Of a stretch of 64,000 nt of DNA, positions 36,626 through 46,723 are shown piece by piece (within the stretch, counting starts at the first letter, position 1; each line of letters starts with the position of its first letter). This DNA is from Mimachlamys varia. Its lineage: Eukaryota > Mollusca > Bivalvia > Pectinida > Pectinidae. A model generated the notes under the pieces. The model made no database searches. It saw only the letters and a program-made list of their open reading frames with translations, and was not told the DNA's origin. Location: contig OX392540.1 of assembly GCA_947623455.1 (NCBI GenBank), positions 7,023,432-7,087,431 on the forward strand, written 5' to 3'. Made by a program: the position numbers and the translations under genes.

Positions 36626-37980
36626 CTTTTGTATTAGCATAGAGTTTAATTAGCACATACTGCCAAATATTTATTGATAGATAATAAGTACTGAAAACCA
36701 ACTTATTTTTGTGGTGACTTAATTTCACATGTTCATATATATAAAACAACGATTTTGCGGTGATTCAATTTCGCGATAGATACAGTCTTAAATCCTTTGT
36801 ACAGTACAGTATAGTTCTCCTACAGTTTGCATCCCTGTGATTGAAACTCTTTCGCGGCTATTGATTTTTGCAAATTTTTATCCCCCGCAAAATACGTGAG
36901 AAATAATCCCACACAAAAATAATTTAGTTTACAGTATGTATAATATATTGATTACAGAACCATAGTGCAATCAAAATATCATGCAAGTATTTTAGAAGTT
37001 ACAAAGCAAACATTTGGCTCAGCATCACTTCTCATTTGTCAAGAGAAAACAAAATATTGAATCGTTCATCCCTGAAATTCCATCATAATGAACTATTCCA
37101 ACCTTTGAATTGAAAGAGTTCAAATGGGTCTTAAGGAGTGGATGAGTTCAACATGATTTTCAAACAAACAATTACTGTCCATAAATATAGCAAAATTACA
37201 TAGAAGCATTCCTTAAAATAACAGAAAAATGTGGTGTATGTTTTATTACATCCTCATTATCCAGAGGTTACGCTCACCTGCGCTCTCTACGGTGTGTTCC
37301 CCGAACACATACATTTTTAAGACAATAGGTAGAACATCAAAGAGAGGGTAATTATAGTCTATATCATATTTACCTGAGGTATTTCACCTGTAAATCTACA
37401 TGGCTATTTACCTGAGACATATCACCTAAATAGGCCTAGGTTACTACTGAAACTAATGAAACTTCATGAAAGAAAGCTAAGACAATAATATCAAGGGAAT
37501 TAGCCCTCTCTACACCCCTGGAATAATGTCAAGGCAAAACTTACTGACCTATATTTTGATGTTTGACCTACTTCAAAGGTAAATCTTGTCTGGGATCTAT
37601 CTCCTACACCACTTGTCACTGGAACTTCATATTGGGGTAGAGGTTTACCTTGGCAGTCAGATGATAAAACTCTGAAGAATACATTTTGTCACAAGATTTA
37701 ATTAAATAGAAAAATGAGAGTAGACATCCGTGTGATTATTTACAATCGTAGTGCTGACACTATACCTGGTTATATACTGCGGGTCTACCAAACATTCATA
37801 TCTTTAATTGGTTCCTACACAAAATTATCATTTGTGCATATAATTTCACATTCTTGTAGGGGACTGTAATTCACCGAATTGTCTTGTTACAATTTATTTT
37901 ATTATTTATTTTAATAACTTTGATGAACTAAGCCTCAATGTCCAAATAGACTACAAAATGGTGGCATATTTCCTTCTTCT
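36626..37980. other. Probable HMGCL 3' UTR or intergenic DNA
   Basis: No open frame of interest, RNA gene or clear repeat is recognised. Confidence 0.4.
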
Positions 37981-38128
37981 GGCACCAGTTTCATGAACAT
38001 TCCTTCATGAATTCCTTTAATTTAGAAATCTCCATAGGAAAGCATTACAGAATGAACTCTCCATAACTTCTGTAATGCTTTCCTATGGAGAATTTTAAAT
38101 TAAGGAATGTTGATGAAACTGGGGCCAG
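37981..38128. repeat. Foldback element
   Basis: The arm caccagtttcatgaacattc c ... tctccataggaaagcattac agaa is mirrored by ttctgtaatgctttcctatg gaga ... ggaatgttgatgaaactgg. Arms are about 65 bp with a short centre. Confidence 0.75.
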
Positions 38129-38418
38129 TTGTCAATCATCATTTGGCCCGAACTTTTGTGAGGATGTGATATAAAAACATTCAGATATATTTACATTTGC
38201 ACTGCACCCAACTATATGAACATGACCAGCAAAAATGCATTTCATAAAAGTATGAAAGCAATGGGTCTGGAGACGTAGCACGTGGTTTAATTATGACGTC
38301 ATAGATCAAGCTTGTTCAATGAGAGTCTTCGAATAACATGGAGAATGCCCTTACGTCAAACGCTCAAATGACTAATTATTATCATTGGCGCCAATTTTAT
38401 TCAAGCTGGGCTGTTCTG

Positions 38419-38472
38419 GTTACATCCATATTTAGCATGAAGCCCTATCGTGCTTCATTGAATATGGATGTA
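38419..38472. repeat. Short palindrome
   Basis: ggttacatccatattta ... atgaagc pairs with gcttcat ... gaatatggatgtaac around a small loop. Confidence 0.7.
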
Positions 38473-38899
38473 ACGGCTGACCTTTCATAGCACTATGAAA
38501 GTTTAAAAAAATGACTTTCAATTCCTTATATAAATGTTACCATAATCTACAGTTCATGATAACTAATTAGTGCTCATAAATGTTGTAACAGTATATAATG
38601 ATCTCACTCCAAGTGTTCACCAGGAGAAATGTCAAACTTGTCAGCTGTTCATATATAATATTGACATATTATGGTAAATCATACAATCATGAATATTCCA
38701 CCCAGGTCTTTTTAAAGAATAAGATGTCAACATGTTAATATTATGATCTTGGTTTTCCATTTTTCCACAAAAGTGTTTCAGAAGTTTATCAAACTTTTTG
38801 TAAGACCTATTCAAACTTCATCACATTTCTCTTTCAGAACTGCTCCTAGTTGATGAAAAGTCCTCCTGTTGGACAGTAATTTGATAAAATAATTCAAGG

Positions 38900-39175
38900 T
38901 TCATACCACTTTATCACAACCTATAGGTCTCAAAGAGGTTCACAAATTGTTATCAGTGGTTATTGGGTCTTAGCAACCAGCCAATATCGTTCTATATTTC
39001 AGGGCCTCTTTATAGGGCCTTAACAGCCAGCCAATATCATTATCAACTCATTATCCTTGGTTATAGGGCCTTAACAACCAGCCAATATCATTCTTTATTT
39101 CAGGGCCTCTTTATAGGGCCTTAACAACCAGCCAATATTATTCTATATTTCAGGGCCTCAAGACAGACAAATCTT
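38900..39175 (-). mobile_element. SINE family 1 3' fragment with internal duplications
   Basis: Reverse complement of the 3' half of the SINE at 8315-8654 (tctcaaagaggttcacaaat, ccagccaatatcgttct). The block ggccttaacaaccagccaat is repeated four times. Confidence 0.7.
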
Positions 39176-39562
39176 GTGAACTTTGTAACCCATTTCAGTA
39201 ATTAAAGAGTCAGACTCATAAATATTTGTTGATAATGTACGACCTGGATCAAATAGATGCATTTTTGGTCATATTTCAAGGTCGAAGTTTTTCTGTTTCC
39301 TTTAGAATCTGGTTTTGTAAAGCTTTACTGAGAGTTCTAGAATAATTTTATGACACTACATGTTCATATGCTAGTGTGTGTATTTTAATGATAAAAAATA
39401 TTTAACATACTGGTAAACAAATGGTTTTACCAATACAATACTACATATATGTAACGGTATATGGAAGTTTATTGTAACTGTTTATAAAGATATTCTATAA
39501 AAGATTTTAATAGTCTGATACCAAGTCTATATGTGATATATACGTATATGTTTGTGGGTAAA

Positions 39563-39568
39563 AATAAA
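39563..39568 (+). terminator. HMGCL: Candidate polyadenylation signal for HMGCL
   Basis: AATAAA on the plus strand, the clearest such hexamer downstream of the HMGCL stop and before the inverted LINE. It is 3.5 kb from the stop, so this is only a candidate. Confidence 0.35.
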
Positions 39569-39609
39569 ATTCAGTTAAAAAAGAGATTGCCTTGAATTAT
39601 TTTATGATT

Positions 39610-39960
39610 TTGTTTACCCCACCGTCATCAAATGGTGGCCGGCCGGGCTATTTAAATCAACCTGCGTCAGTCCATCCTTAAACAATTCTTGTGATTGCTA
39701 TTTTTTAAGAAGTACTGGATGGATCATTTTCAAATTTCATATGCAGGCTCCCATTAGTGCCCAGTTGTGTAAGGTACATTTTTATACAGTTTTGATAAAC
39801 AATATGGCCGACAGACACCCTTCTTGGATTTGACAGAAATAGTTTGTTATCGCTAATTCTTGAGAAGTTCTGGATGGATCATTCTCAAATTTCATATGCA
39901 GGCTCCCCTTGGTGTCTATATTTATACCCTTACAATGAAGTTAGGGGGAGTCTGTAGACA
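39610..39960. repeat. Dispersed element with two-copy core
   Basis: Head caccgtcatcaaatggtg (hairpin), then gtcagtccatcc. Two diverged copies of aagtactggatggatcattt tcaaatttcatatgcaggct occur near 39708 and 39860, spaced roughly 150 bp. Confidence 0.6.
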
Positions 39961-40166
39961 CAATGATGAAACGGTTACTCCTCCTGAACTACTGAGGGAA
40001 TTTCAATGAAACTTGGTCGCAATCCATATACATTGTAGCTGTGCATAATCTATGTCACCTTAAAAAGTTTTGGTTGCAATTGTAACCAGGTCACTGTACT
40101 TTTTTGGGGGCTGAAATTTTGTCCAGATGACTACTCATTAACCTGTGAATCGATTCAAGTGAAACT

Positions 40167-40282
40167 ACATTTCGGGGGTTAAGATCAATTTTCGATAAAA
40201 ATGCCCCCTCAGTAGTCATAAAAGCTTTTATGACTACTGAGGGGGCATTTTTATCGAAAATTGATCTTAACCCCCCAAATGT
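40167..40282. repeat. Near-perfect 116-bp palindrome
   Basis: The centre aaaagctttt lies between 40224 and 40225. Arms of 51 bp from 40174 to 40275 pair perfectly (gggggttaagatcaattttc gataaaaatgccccctcagt ...). Beyond one mismatch, a few more bases pair. A single arm with changes occurs at about 54933-54978, so this is part of a dispersed family. Confidence 0.9.
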
Positions 40283-41170
40283 GTAAAATTACGCTAAACT
40301 AGCTGTAACAAATTCTCAGGTCCCTGTGGTTGAGAGGGCACTATTGCCTCATAGTATTGTTGAGGGATGGAATAGTGCCTGAGCCATTAAATACATATGT
40401 ATGCACCAAAACTCGTGTTTAATTGTGATATACCAAGGCCAGCTTTTAGGTCGTTTCCAGAGTCTGCCATTTTCAAGGAGAACAGTAGCACGACGTAAAA
40501 GTGACGTAATTCAATAGTGACGTCACAATAGATTCATGTAGAACATTGCGCCAAAGTTGATAGTGCCCGGGTGAGCGGGCAATATCGCTTCATAGTACCC
40601 ATGAGTGTAGCCAATACACAAGGCAGTATTCAGTCACGTGATGTACTAAAGGTATATATGTTAACAGTTCCAAAGTGATTGACTCCGTAACCATATAGTC
40701 ACTCTGTCAGCCTTTTTATCACTATTCTCGCCAAATCTGTTCATGTGCTTGTAATGGTAGGTGTATAGTTTGTTACAAATTCTAAAACTGTTTCATATTT
40801 ATATTTATTACAGATTTAAACATGAATATGAAACATAACAGTTTTCATCCAAGACTGATTGATTCACAAACCAATATCACAGGTATTAGCATTGTCTGCC
40901 AAGTCATATTATTTGTGGGGTCTAGTACGTGTGCCAACATTGAAAATTAAGTTGTCCTACTTATTTAAACAAGAATTCCACGGAAGTGGATGTGTTGCCT
41001 GTGCAGCAAGTTGGGAGATATGTTTTTAGGAGCTAATTCTATGGATATGCATTGTATCAGTTCCAAGCGGAATAGAAACAGTGACCTTGGCCTTTCTACT
41101 TCTACCAATTACTTGCCTACTTCGTGTAGTAGTAGTGACACAACCACAGAATGAAGATTATGCAAGTTTG
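40283..41170. other. Intergenic DNA with dispersed-element traces
   Basis: The segment continuing from the palindrome (aactagctgtaacaaattc) also follows the related arm near 55035, so the element extends to about 40340. No gene is recognised in the rest. Confidence 0.45.
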
Positions 41171-41201
41171 AGGTGAATGGGCAGGCTGGGGAAGAAATAT
41201 A

Positions 41202-42888
41202 TTAATTAGTGTATTTATAGATACTGATGGCTGATTTAAAGGACAAGAGTGTGGCACTAGAGGCCAAGTCAGGTGGGAGAGAGTTCCATTGAATGATAGT
41301 TTTGGGGAAGAAGCTTTCTTTCCGAGCAGTACATTTGCAGGAGAGAGTTTGGTAAGAGAGAGGATGAAAGTGCCGAGAAGATCTGACTGTTCGGATAAGG
41401 TCGGAAGAACTTATAGAGATCAAGTTGTTGGCTATTTTGTATAGCATAGTGAGGCGGGCATCACGGCGACGAGTTGCCAAGCTTGGCCACTGAAGGCCAT
41501 TGATCATGGCTCCCACACTGGAAGTGTTTCTATGGCGATTTGTGACGAAGCGGGCAGCTCGCCGCTGGATCTTCTCGATTTTGTCTATATCCTTAATTAG
41601 ATATGGGTCCCAAACCACACTAGCATACTCAAGCTTAGGTCTCACTAGAGCTTTGTAGGCCTTTTCCTTGACCTTCGAAGAGGGAATTTTAAGGTTTCGC
41701 CTCAGAAAACCAAGGGAGCTGTTGGCACTATTAGTTATGTTACTAATATGGGCGTCCCACTTCAGGTCAGAGGTAATAGTGACCCCGAGGTATTTGGCCT
41801 GATCAACATGCTCTAGTGTTTGGCCGTGCAGGGTGTACTTATGGAGTATTGGCTTCCTGGTTTTATGTATGGACAGAACGTGGCATTTCCCTGGATGGAA
41901 AGCCATCCGCCATTTACCCTCCCAGTCTGCTAGAGAGTCAAGATCTCTTTGCAGTGATATTGCATCGGATGTGGATGCTACAGTAAGATACATAATTGTA
42001 TCGTCTGCAAACAAACGGACAGAAGAGTTGATGCCATCTACTATGTCATTTATATAAAATAGGATTAGGCTCGGTCCCAATACCGAGCCTTGGGGAACAC
42101 CGGACTGGACGGGGACTGTATTAGAGGATTCACCCTCCAATACAACAGTTTGGGACCTGCCTGTTAAGAAATTTTGAATCCATCTGTTAGTGTTGCCCCT
42201 GATACCATACTGTTTTAGTTTATGGGTTAATAAGAGGTGGCTAACCTTATCAAAAGCCTTACTGAAATCCATTATCAATACATCAGTTTGTTTTCCAGTG
42301 TCAATATTTTATAAATTCTAACAGCTGGGACTCACAAGATCTTTTTTGGCGAAATCCATGCTGTAGTGGATATAAGATGTTATGCTGATCAGCATGCTGC
42401 ATGATATTAGACACAACAACATGCTCAAGGATTTTACAAGTAATACAAGTTAATGAAATAGGGCGATAATTTTCCGGATTTAACTTTGGGCCTTTTTTGT
42501 ATATTGGGGCAATGTTAGCTGATTTCCAGTCTGTGGGACCCTCACCAGTAGTAAGAGAACGGTTAAAGAGGTAACATAGTAAAGGAGAAATTTCTGGAGC
42601 AAGTTCTCGCAGGACTTTAGGTCTGATCATATCAGGGCCTGCAGCCTTTGAGATGTCAAGTTTGGACAGAAGTTTAGTTATACCTGCTTCTGTAATAGTG
42701 AAGTCGGGCATTACAGGGTAGGTAGTTTGCCCGGAATAGTTTGATGCCAGTACCGCTGGGTCTATATCATCTGAGCTGGTAAAGACAGACTGAAACTGAT
42801 TATTAAGTATATTAGCCTTAATAACGTTATCAGTCTCTAGATGTCCATTTTGCTTTAGGGATGATATATACCACTGTGATCTGTGCAT
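41202..42888 (-). pseudogene. LINE reverse transcriptase region, frameshifted
   Basis: The upstream frame (42888-42301) holds the RT fingers: SKAAGPDMIRPKVLRE, then PIYKKGPKLNPENYRPISLT and HGFRQKRSCESQLLEF. A small deletion near 42300 breaks the frame. The next frame (42278-41202) resumes with MDFSKAFDKVSH, SGVPQGSVLGPSLILFYIND and the catalytic LFADDT, followed by a thumb and C-terminal region with WDPYLIKDIDKIEKIQRRAA RF. The catalytic Asp pair is intact but the frame is not, so no full enzyme can be made. Confidence 0.9.
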
Positions 42889-42974
42889 TCATGCTTAATG
42901 AAAGTCCAGAATTTTTTCATAGGAGTGAACTCATTGTGATCGGGCTGAGGAGTAATAATATCGTCTATGTATCT

Positions 42975-43916
42975 CTAGTAGGACTTCCGGAGCATTTTCT
43001 GAATAAGATGTTTAATGTCCTTAAATTTCTTTATGGTGTCCGGTGATCTGGTTTTTTTGCATTGCTTGTAAAGCCTATCCCTTCTTCTAATAAATCTTTT
43101 AATTTCAAATGTAACCCATGGTTTGTTATCTTTGGGTGTAGTAGTTTTATGTGGGACATGTTGATGTATTAGAGAATTTAGTCCTGTTTTGAAATGTTGC
43201 CAAATACCTTCTACAGTTAGGACTTTATTACTTATTATGTCATTAGAGAGTACTGTCAGCTCTTTCCTAATGGTGTCCCAGTTTGCCTTTCTGTATAGTG
43301 GGATAGTTCTAGGTTTTTGCCTTATTCGTTTAGGTGGATTAGAAAATTCCATAAAGACTACATCATGATCGGAAATACCCGGTAGTGTATCTACACGCTG
43401 AACCAGTGCAGGGTAGTTGGTGATAAGGAGATCAAGGGTATTGTTGTTACGAGTAGTAGAAGTGACAACTTGGGTGAGACCACAGTCGTCCAATAAGTTA
43501 CCAAAGTCGTAATGAAGTTTTTGGTGAGCCGTATTAGGTTTTAATACCCTATTTTCCCAGTCCCAACCAGGGAGGTTGAAGTCACCTCCAATGATTATGG
43601 ATGAGTTACTAAGGTTGGTGGCACGTCTGATGGAAAGGGCAAGCATGGCAGCACTCTGTTCATTGGAGGTTTTTGGGTTGTAATATGAGCAAAGATAGAG
43701 CGATTTGTTGCCTACTAATTCGATCTTGGCCCATATTATCTCGCAGTCACCAGGTGGCATTAGATCTTCGACTTTGTCACTGAGATACTCTTCCTTTATT
43801 TCTATAAGGACTCCACCTCCCTCAGAGTTCTTCCTGTCATTACGATAAATTTTATACCCAGCAGGGAATACCTCATTATCATAAATTTGGGAGTTGAGCC
43901 AGGTCTCTGTGCCCAA
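42975..43916 (-). pseudogene. LINE endonuclease region, 5'-truncated
   Basis: An exonuclease-endonuclease-phosphatase fold domain: GTETWLN with the catalytic Glu, then IIIGGDFNLPGWDWEN and GISDHDVVFME with the catalytic Asp-His. A basic linker (KRFIRRRDRLYKQCKK) leads toward the RT. The usual first Asn motif is missing because the element starts here. A stop at the end separates it from the RT frame. Confidence 0.88.
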
Positions 43917-43921
43917 TATGA

Positions 43922-44715
43922 TGACCTTTGACTCTGAAAAGCAATCCTAAGCAAACACTTTTGGTAAGAAAGCACTGTATGAAGTTTGAGTTTGATTGGC
44001 CCAGGAAATGTGATTTTCTATTTATAGTAACAGGGACCTTCACCTTTGACCTTCGACCCTGAAAAGCAATCCAAAGCGAGCACTTTTGGTAAGGAAGTAC
44101 TCGATGAAGTTTGAGTTTGATTGGCCCAAGGAAACAAGTTATCGCACGGAAACCGATTTTCTATTTATAGCAACATTCACCTTGACCTTTGACCTTCGAC
44201 TCTGAAAAGCAATCCCAAGCGAGCACTTTTGGTAAGGAAGCACTGTATGAAGTTTGAGTTTGATTGGCCCAAGGAAACTCCAGTTATCGCACGGAAACAG
44301 AATTTCTATTTATACCAACTGTGACCTTGACCTCTGACCTTTGACTCTGAAAAGCAATCCAAAGCGAGCACTTTTGGTAAGGAATTACTCAATGAAGTTT
44401 GAGTTTGATTGGCGCAAGGAAACAAGTTATCGCACGGAAACCGATTTTCTATTTATAGCAACATTCACCTTGACCTTTGACCTTTGACTCTGAAAAGCAA
44501 TCCCAAGCGAGCACTTTTGGTAAGGAAGCACTGTATGAAGTTTGAGTTTGATTGGCCCAAGGAAACACCAGTTATCGCACGGAAACATAATTTCTATTTA
44601 TAGCAACAGTGACCTTGACCTTTGACCATGAAAAGCAATCCCAAGCGAGCACTTTTGGTAAGGAAGCACTGTATGAAGTTTGAGTTTGATTGGCCCAAGG
44701 AAACTCAAGTTATCG
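43922..44715. repeat. 143-bp tandem repeat, about 5.5 copies
   Basis: The marker ctgaaaagcaatcc occurs at 43934, 44059, 44202, 44347, 44490 and about 44628 (spacing 125-145 bp). Units also share gagcacttttggtaaggaag and gtttgagtttgattggccca. The LINE's truncated end meets the array exactly. Confidence 0.88.
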
Positions 44716-45600
44716 CACGGAACTGTTGGTGCAAACGCCGCCCTCGACATAGTGATCCCTATATGTCGCCTTTTCAGGCGACACAAAAATGTGCCAGAGT
44801 GAAGCCGTCTGTGGTTATGCTATTGACGTTGAAGACATATATTGCTCCTCTTGGTTGGTAAAATAACTTCGATTTTATGTTTAATAAAAAACATAAAAAA
44901 ACGAACAAACAAACAAACAAAAACAACAAAAAAACGAGATAAAGTCGAAATGGGAAAAAAAACATAATTTGAAACCCGAATCAATGAACCTATACTATAC
45001 GCAACTGAACAAAAAAGACATAATGCTTGAAAGTTTGTCATTGAATTAATTAGACTTTGTAGATACATCTTAAAATTTAAACAATTTGACTCAAAATGTT
45101 AGCTTGTTTTAGGCACCAGATAATGCGGTTGTTGCTGTGTTGTCTTTTCTTTTGAATTTGGTGCCCCCCCCCCCCCCCCCCCTTACAAATGTTGCCCTAA
45201 CTTGCTTCGTTTTGATGTCTCCATGCTCTGTGCGATATTGACAAAAATAGGCGATATTGAGGTCTTCACCGATTAAATGTTACATAATATGTACCCCAAT
45301 TATAGCTTGTATGACCTTATCAGTTTATTAGTGCAATAGATACATGTAGGTGTTGATATGTCATTGGTCGTTCTGTTACAAATGCAACATTTCCAAACCA
45401 CTTCCATACCTTTCTATTACTTTAAGATACAATGCTTGATTGAGCGTTAGCATGTCAACGCAGGTAGACAAACTCGGTCAACAGAAACCATGTAAACAGG
45501 TTTTATTTCCAGTAATCGATAATTTTACCTACACCTGTATATGCTTAAGGAACTTGCTAATTATCACTATCTGGGGCATGTTAGCTTTAAATAGCTGTAC
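44716..45600. other. Intergenic DNA
   Basis: No gene is recognised. A short inverted pair tgtcgcctttt/aggcgacac is at about 44763-44783, and a run of about 20 C is near 45163-45182. Confidence 0.5.
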
Positions 45601-45706
45601 ACACTGTGTCGTGTATTATACATTGGTTCCTGCAGCCATCACTCTCTCTGGTCCATCTCCGTCACATCCGAGAGACTGGCACTGGTTCTAAGTGGCTACA
45701 ACACAG
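45601..45706 (+). other. Candidate 5' untranslated exon of the YHYH gene
   Basis: A strong donor ACACAG|gtaagt ends at 45706, and the next good acceptor is gttgatag at 46063, just before the first ATG of the secreted-protein frame. An exon ending here is therefore likely untranslated. Its start is unknown; I placed the left edge arbitrarily within the preceding 100 bases. Confidence 0.4.
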
Positions 45707-46068
45707 GTAAGTACTGCTCTGTCATCGAAGATGGCCCGTATCATTTAACTTCGTCCTCCTGTATCATTTTAGAAAATGAATTATACTACAACGCTTAATT
45801 GGTAGAACGATGTTTTAAGAAAATATGATAACAGATTTTGTAGATTTTATTCCTACACTATTGTTTTTTCACACTGTATATCAAACCACTTTTGACCCAT
45901 TGTTAATTTTGAGTTTAAAATTAGGACATTTCTGACATTATCATTATTATTGTTAAGGTTGCGTTCTCCCAAAAAACAATTTAATTCATAAATTTTTACA
46001 TTGAGAAACCATGCGAATTATAAATATTTTGAAATTATTCTATTCTCTCTTCTATGTTGATAGCGTCA

Positions 46069-46207
46069 ATGTTTCTACACGGTAGCCCTCTTTTGATGAC
46101 GAGACCGATGTTGTTGTTAACGTCAGCCTTCCTGCTGTCAAGTTTATTATCTGGGAGCGAGGTTGTGGCACTAACCACAGCGGAAGTGCAGATGTTTGGC
46201 GTTTCCG
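46069..46207 (+). CDS. YHYH-domain protein, signal-peptide exon (3' end uncertain)
   Basis: The exon begins at an acceptor (tctcttctatgttgatag, 46063), and the first ATG is at 46069. The product starts MFLHGSPLLMTRPMLLLTSA then FLLSSLLSGSEVVALTT, a typical signal peptide with probable cleavage after EVVA. So the protein enters the secretory pathway. The frame stays open to 46343 but does not match the frame of the YHYH exon downstream. One phase-consistent solution is a weak donor TCCG|gtcagc after 46207 joined to 46318. That would place about 10 residues between the signal peptide and the domain, as expected for this family. A genuine frameshift is the alternative. Confidence 0.6.
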
Positions 46208-46317
46208 GTCAGCATTCAGCGACAGTTTCTGTGACAACCAGCAGCACCACGTTAGTACAGTCTCTTTTACCAAATCGGGAACCGTCGGCACTTTCCGTAA
46301 ACGTCTTTATGTCTAAG

Positions 46318-46723
46318 GGTCACATTATGTCTCCGTCTGTTTAAGGTACACCATTACCTCCTCGGGTTTGCCGGATCATGATTGGCAGAAGGTTAACCCT
46401 AACACACCAAAGAACCAGAACCATCAGATACGGATCCCCATAACCCCCACTGTATCCATCACAAAGGGTTGTCTCCCCATGGGGAAGATAGGCCTCACCA
46501 GGACAGGGGTATCGCTGTTCAACCCACTTGCTGCAGGTGGACAGAACGCCGTGGAGGGCCTGAGTGCCGAAACGTTTGACAGTTGTGACGGACATTCCAC
46601 GAAGCATGGCGATTACCATTACCATAAGCTGCCGTCCTCTTGTCTCTGGAGAAACGAAAGAGATTATCTGATAGGCGTTGCTATGGACGGGTATCCGATA
46701 TATGGCCCCAACACAACTGGGTA
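46318..46723 (+). CDS. YHYH-domain protein, main domain exon
   Basis: The frame runs ...YTITSSGLPDHDW, NPNTPKNQNHQIRIPITP, MGKIGLTRTGVSLFNPLAAG, NAVEGLSAETFDSCDGH, then the signature GDYHYHKLPSSC and LIGVAMDGYPIYGP. These blocks in this order define the YHYH domain, a family of extracellular proteins of unknown biochemical role, rich in His and Asp that may bind metal. The 3' donor is GGGTA|gtaagt, and the split Tyr codon TA+C is completed by the next exon. The 5' boundary is uncertain: acceptors ctaag (46317) or tttaag (46345) are both weak. An in-frame TAA at 46314 limits the upstream extension. Confidence 0.85.

Larger units (their letters stand above)
41171..43922 (-). mobile_element. 5'-truncated, inactivated LINE (Jockey-superfamily type)
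   Basis: On the minus strand, an AP-type endonuclease region is followed by a reverse transcriptase region, the layout of non-LTR retrotransposons. The 5' end is cut inside the endonuclease at the edge of the 143-bp tandem repeat, so the first catalytic block and any ORF1 are absent. Frame breaks occur near 42975-42888 and near 42300. The RT style (SGVPQGSVLGP, FADDT) suggests the CR1/L2/Jockey group, but clade assignment needs a phylogeny. The right-hand (3') limit is approximate. Confidence 0.88.
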
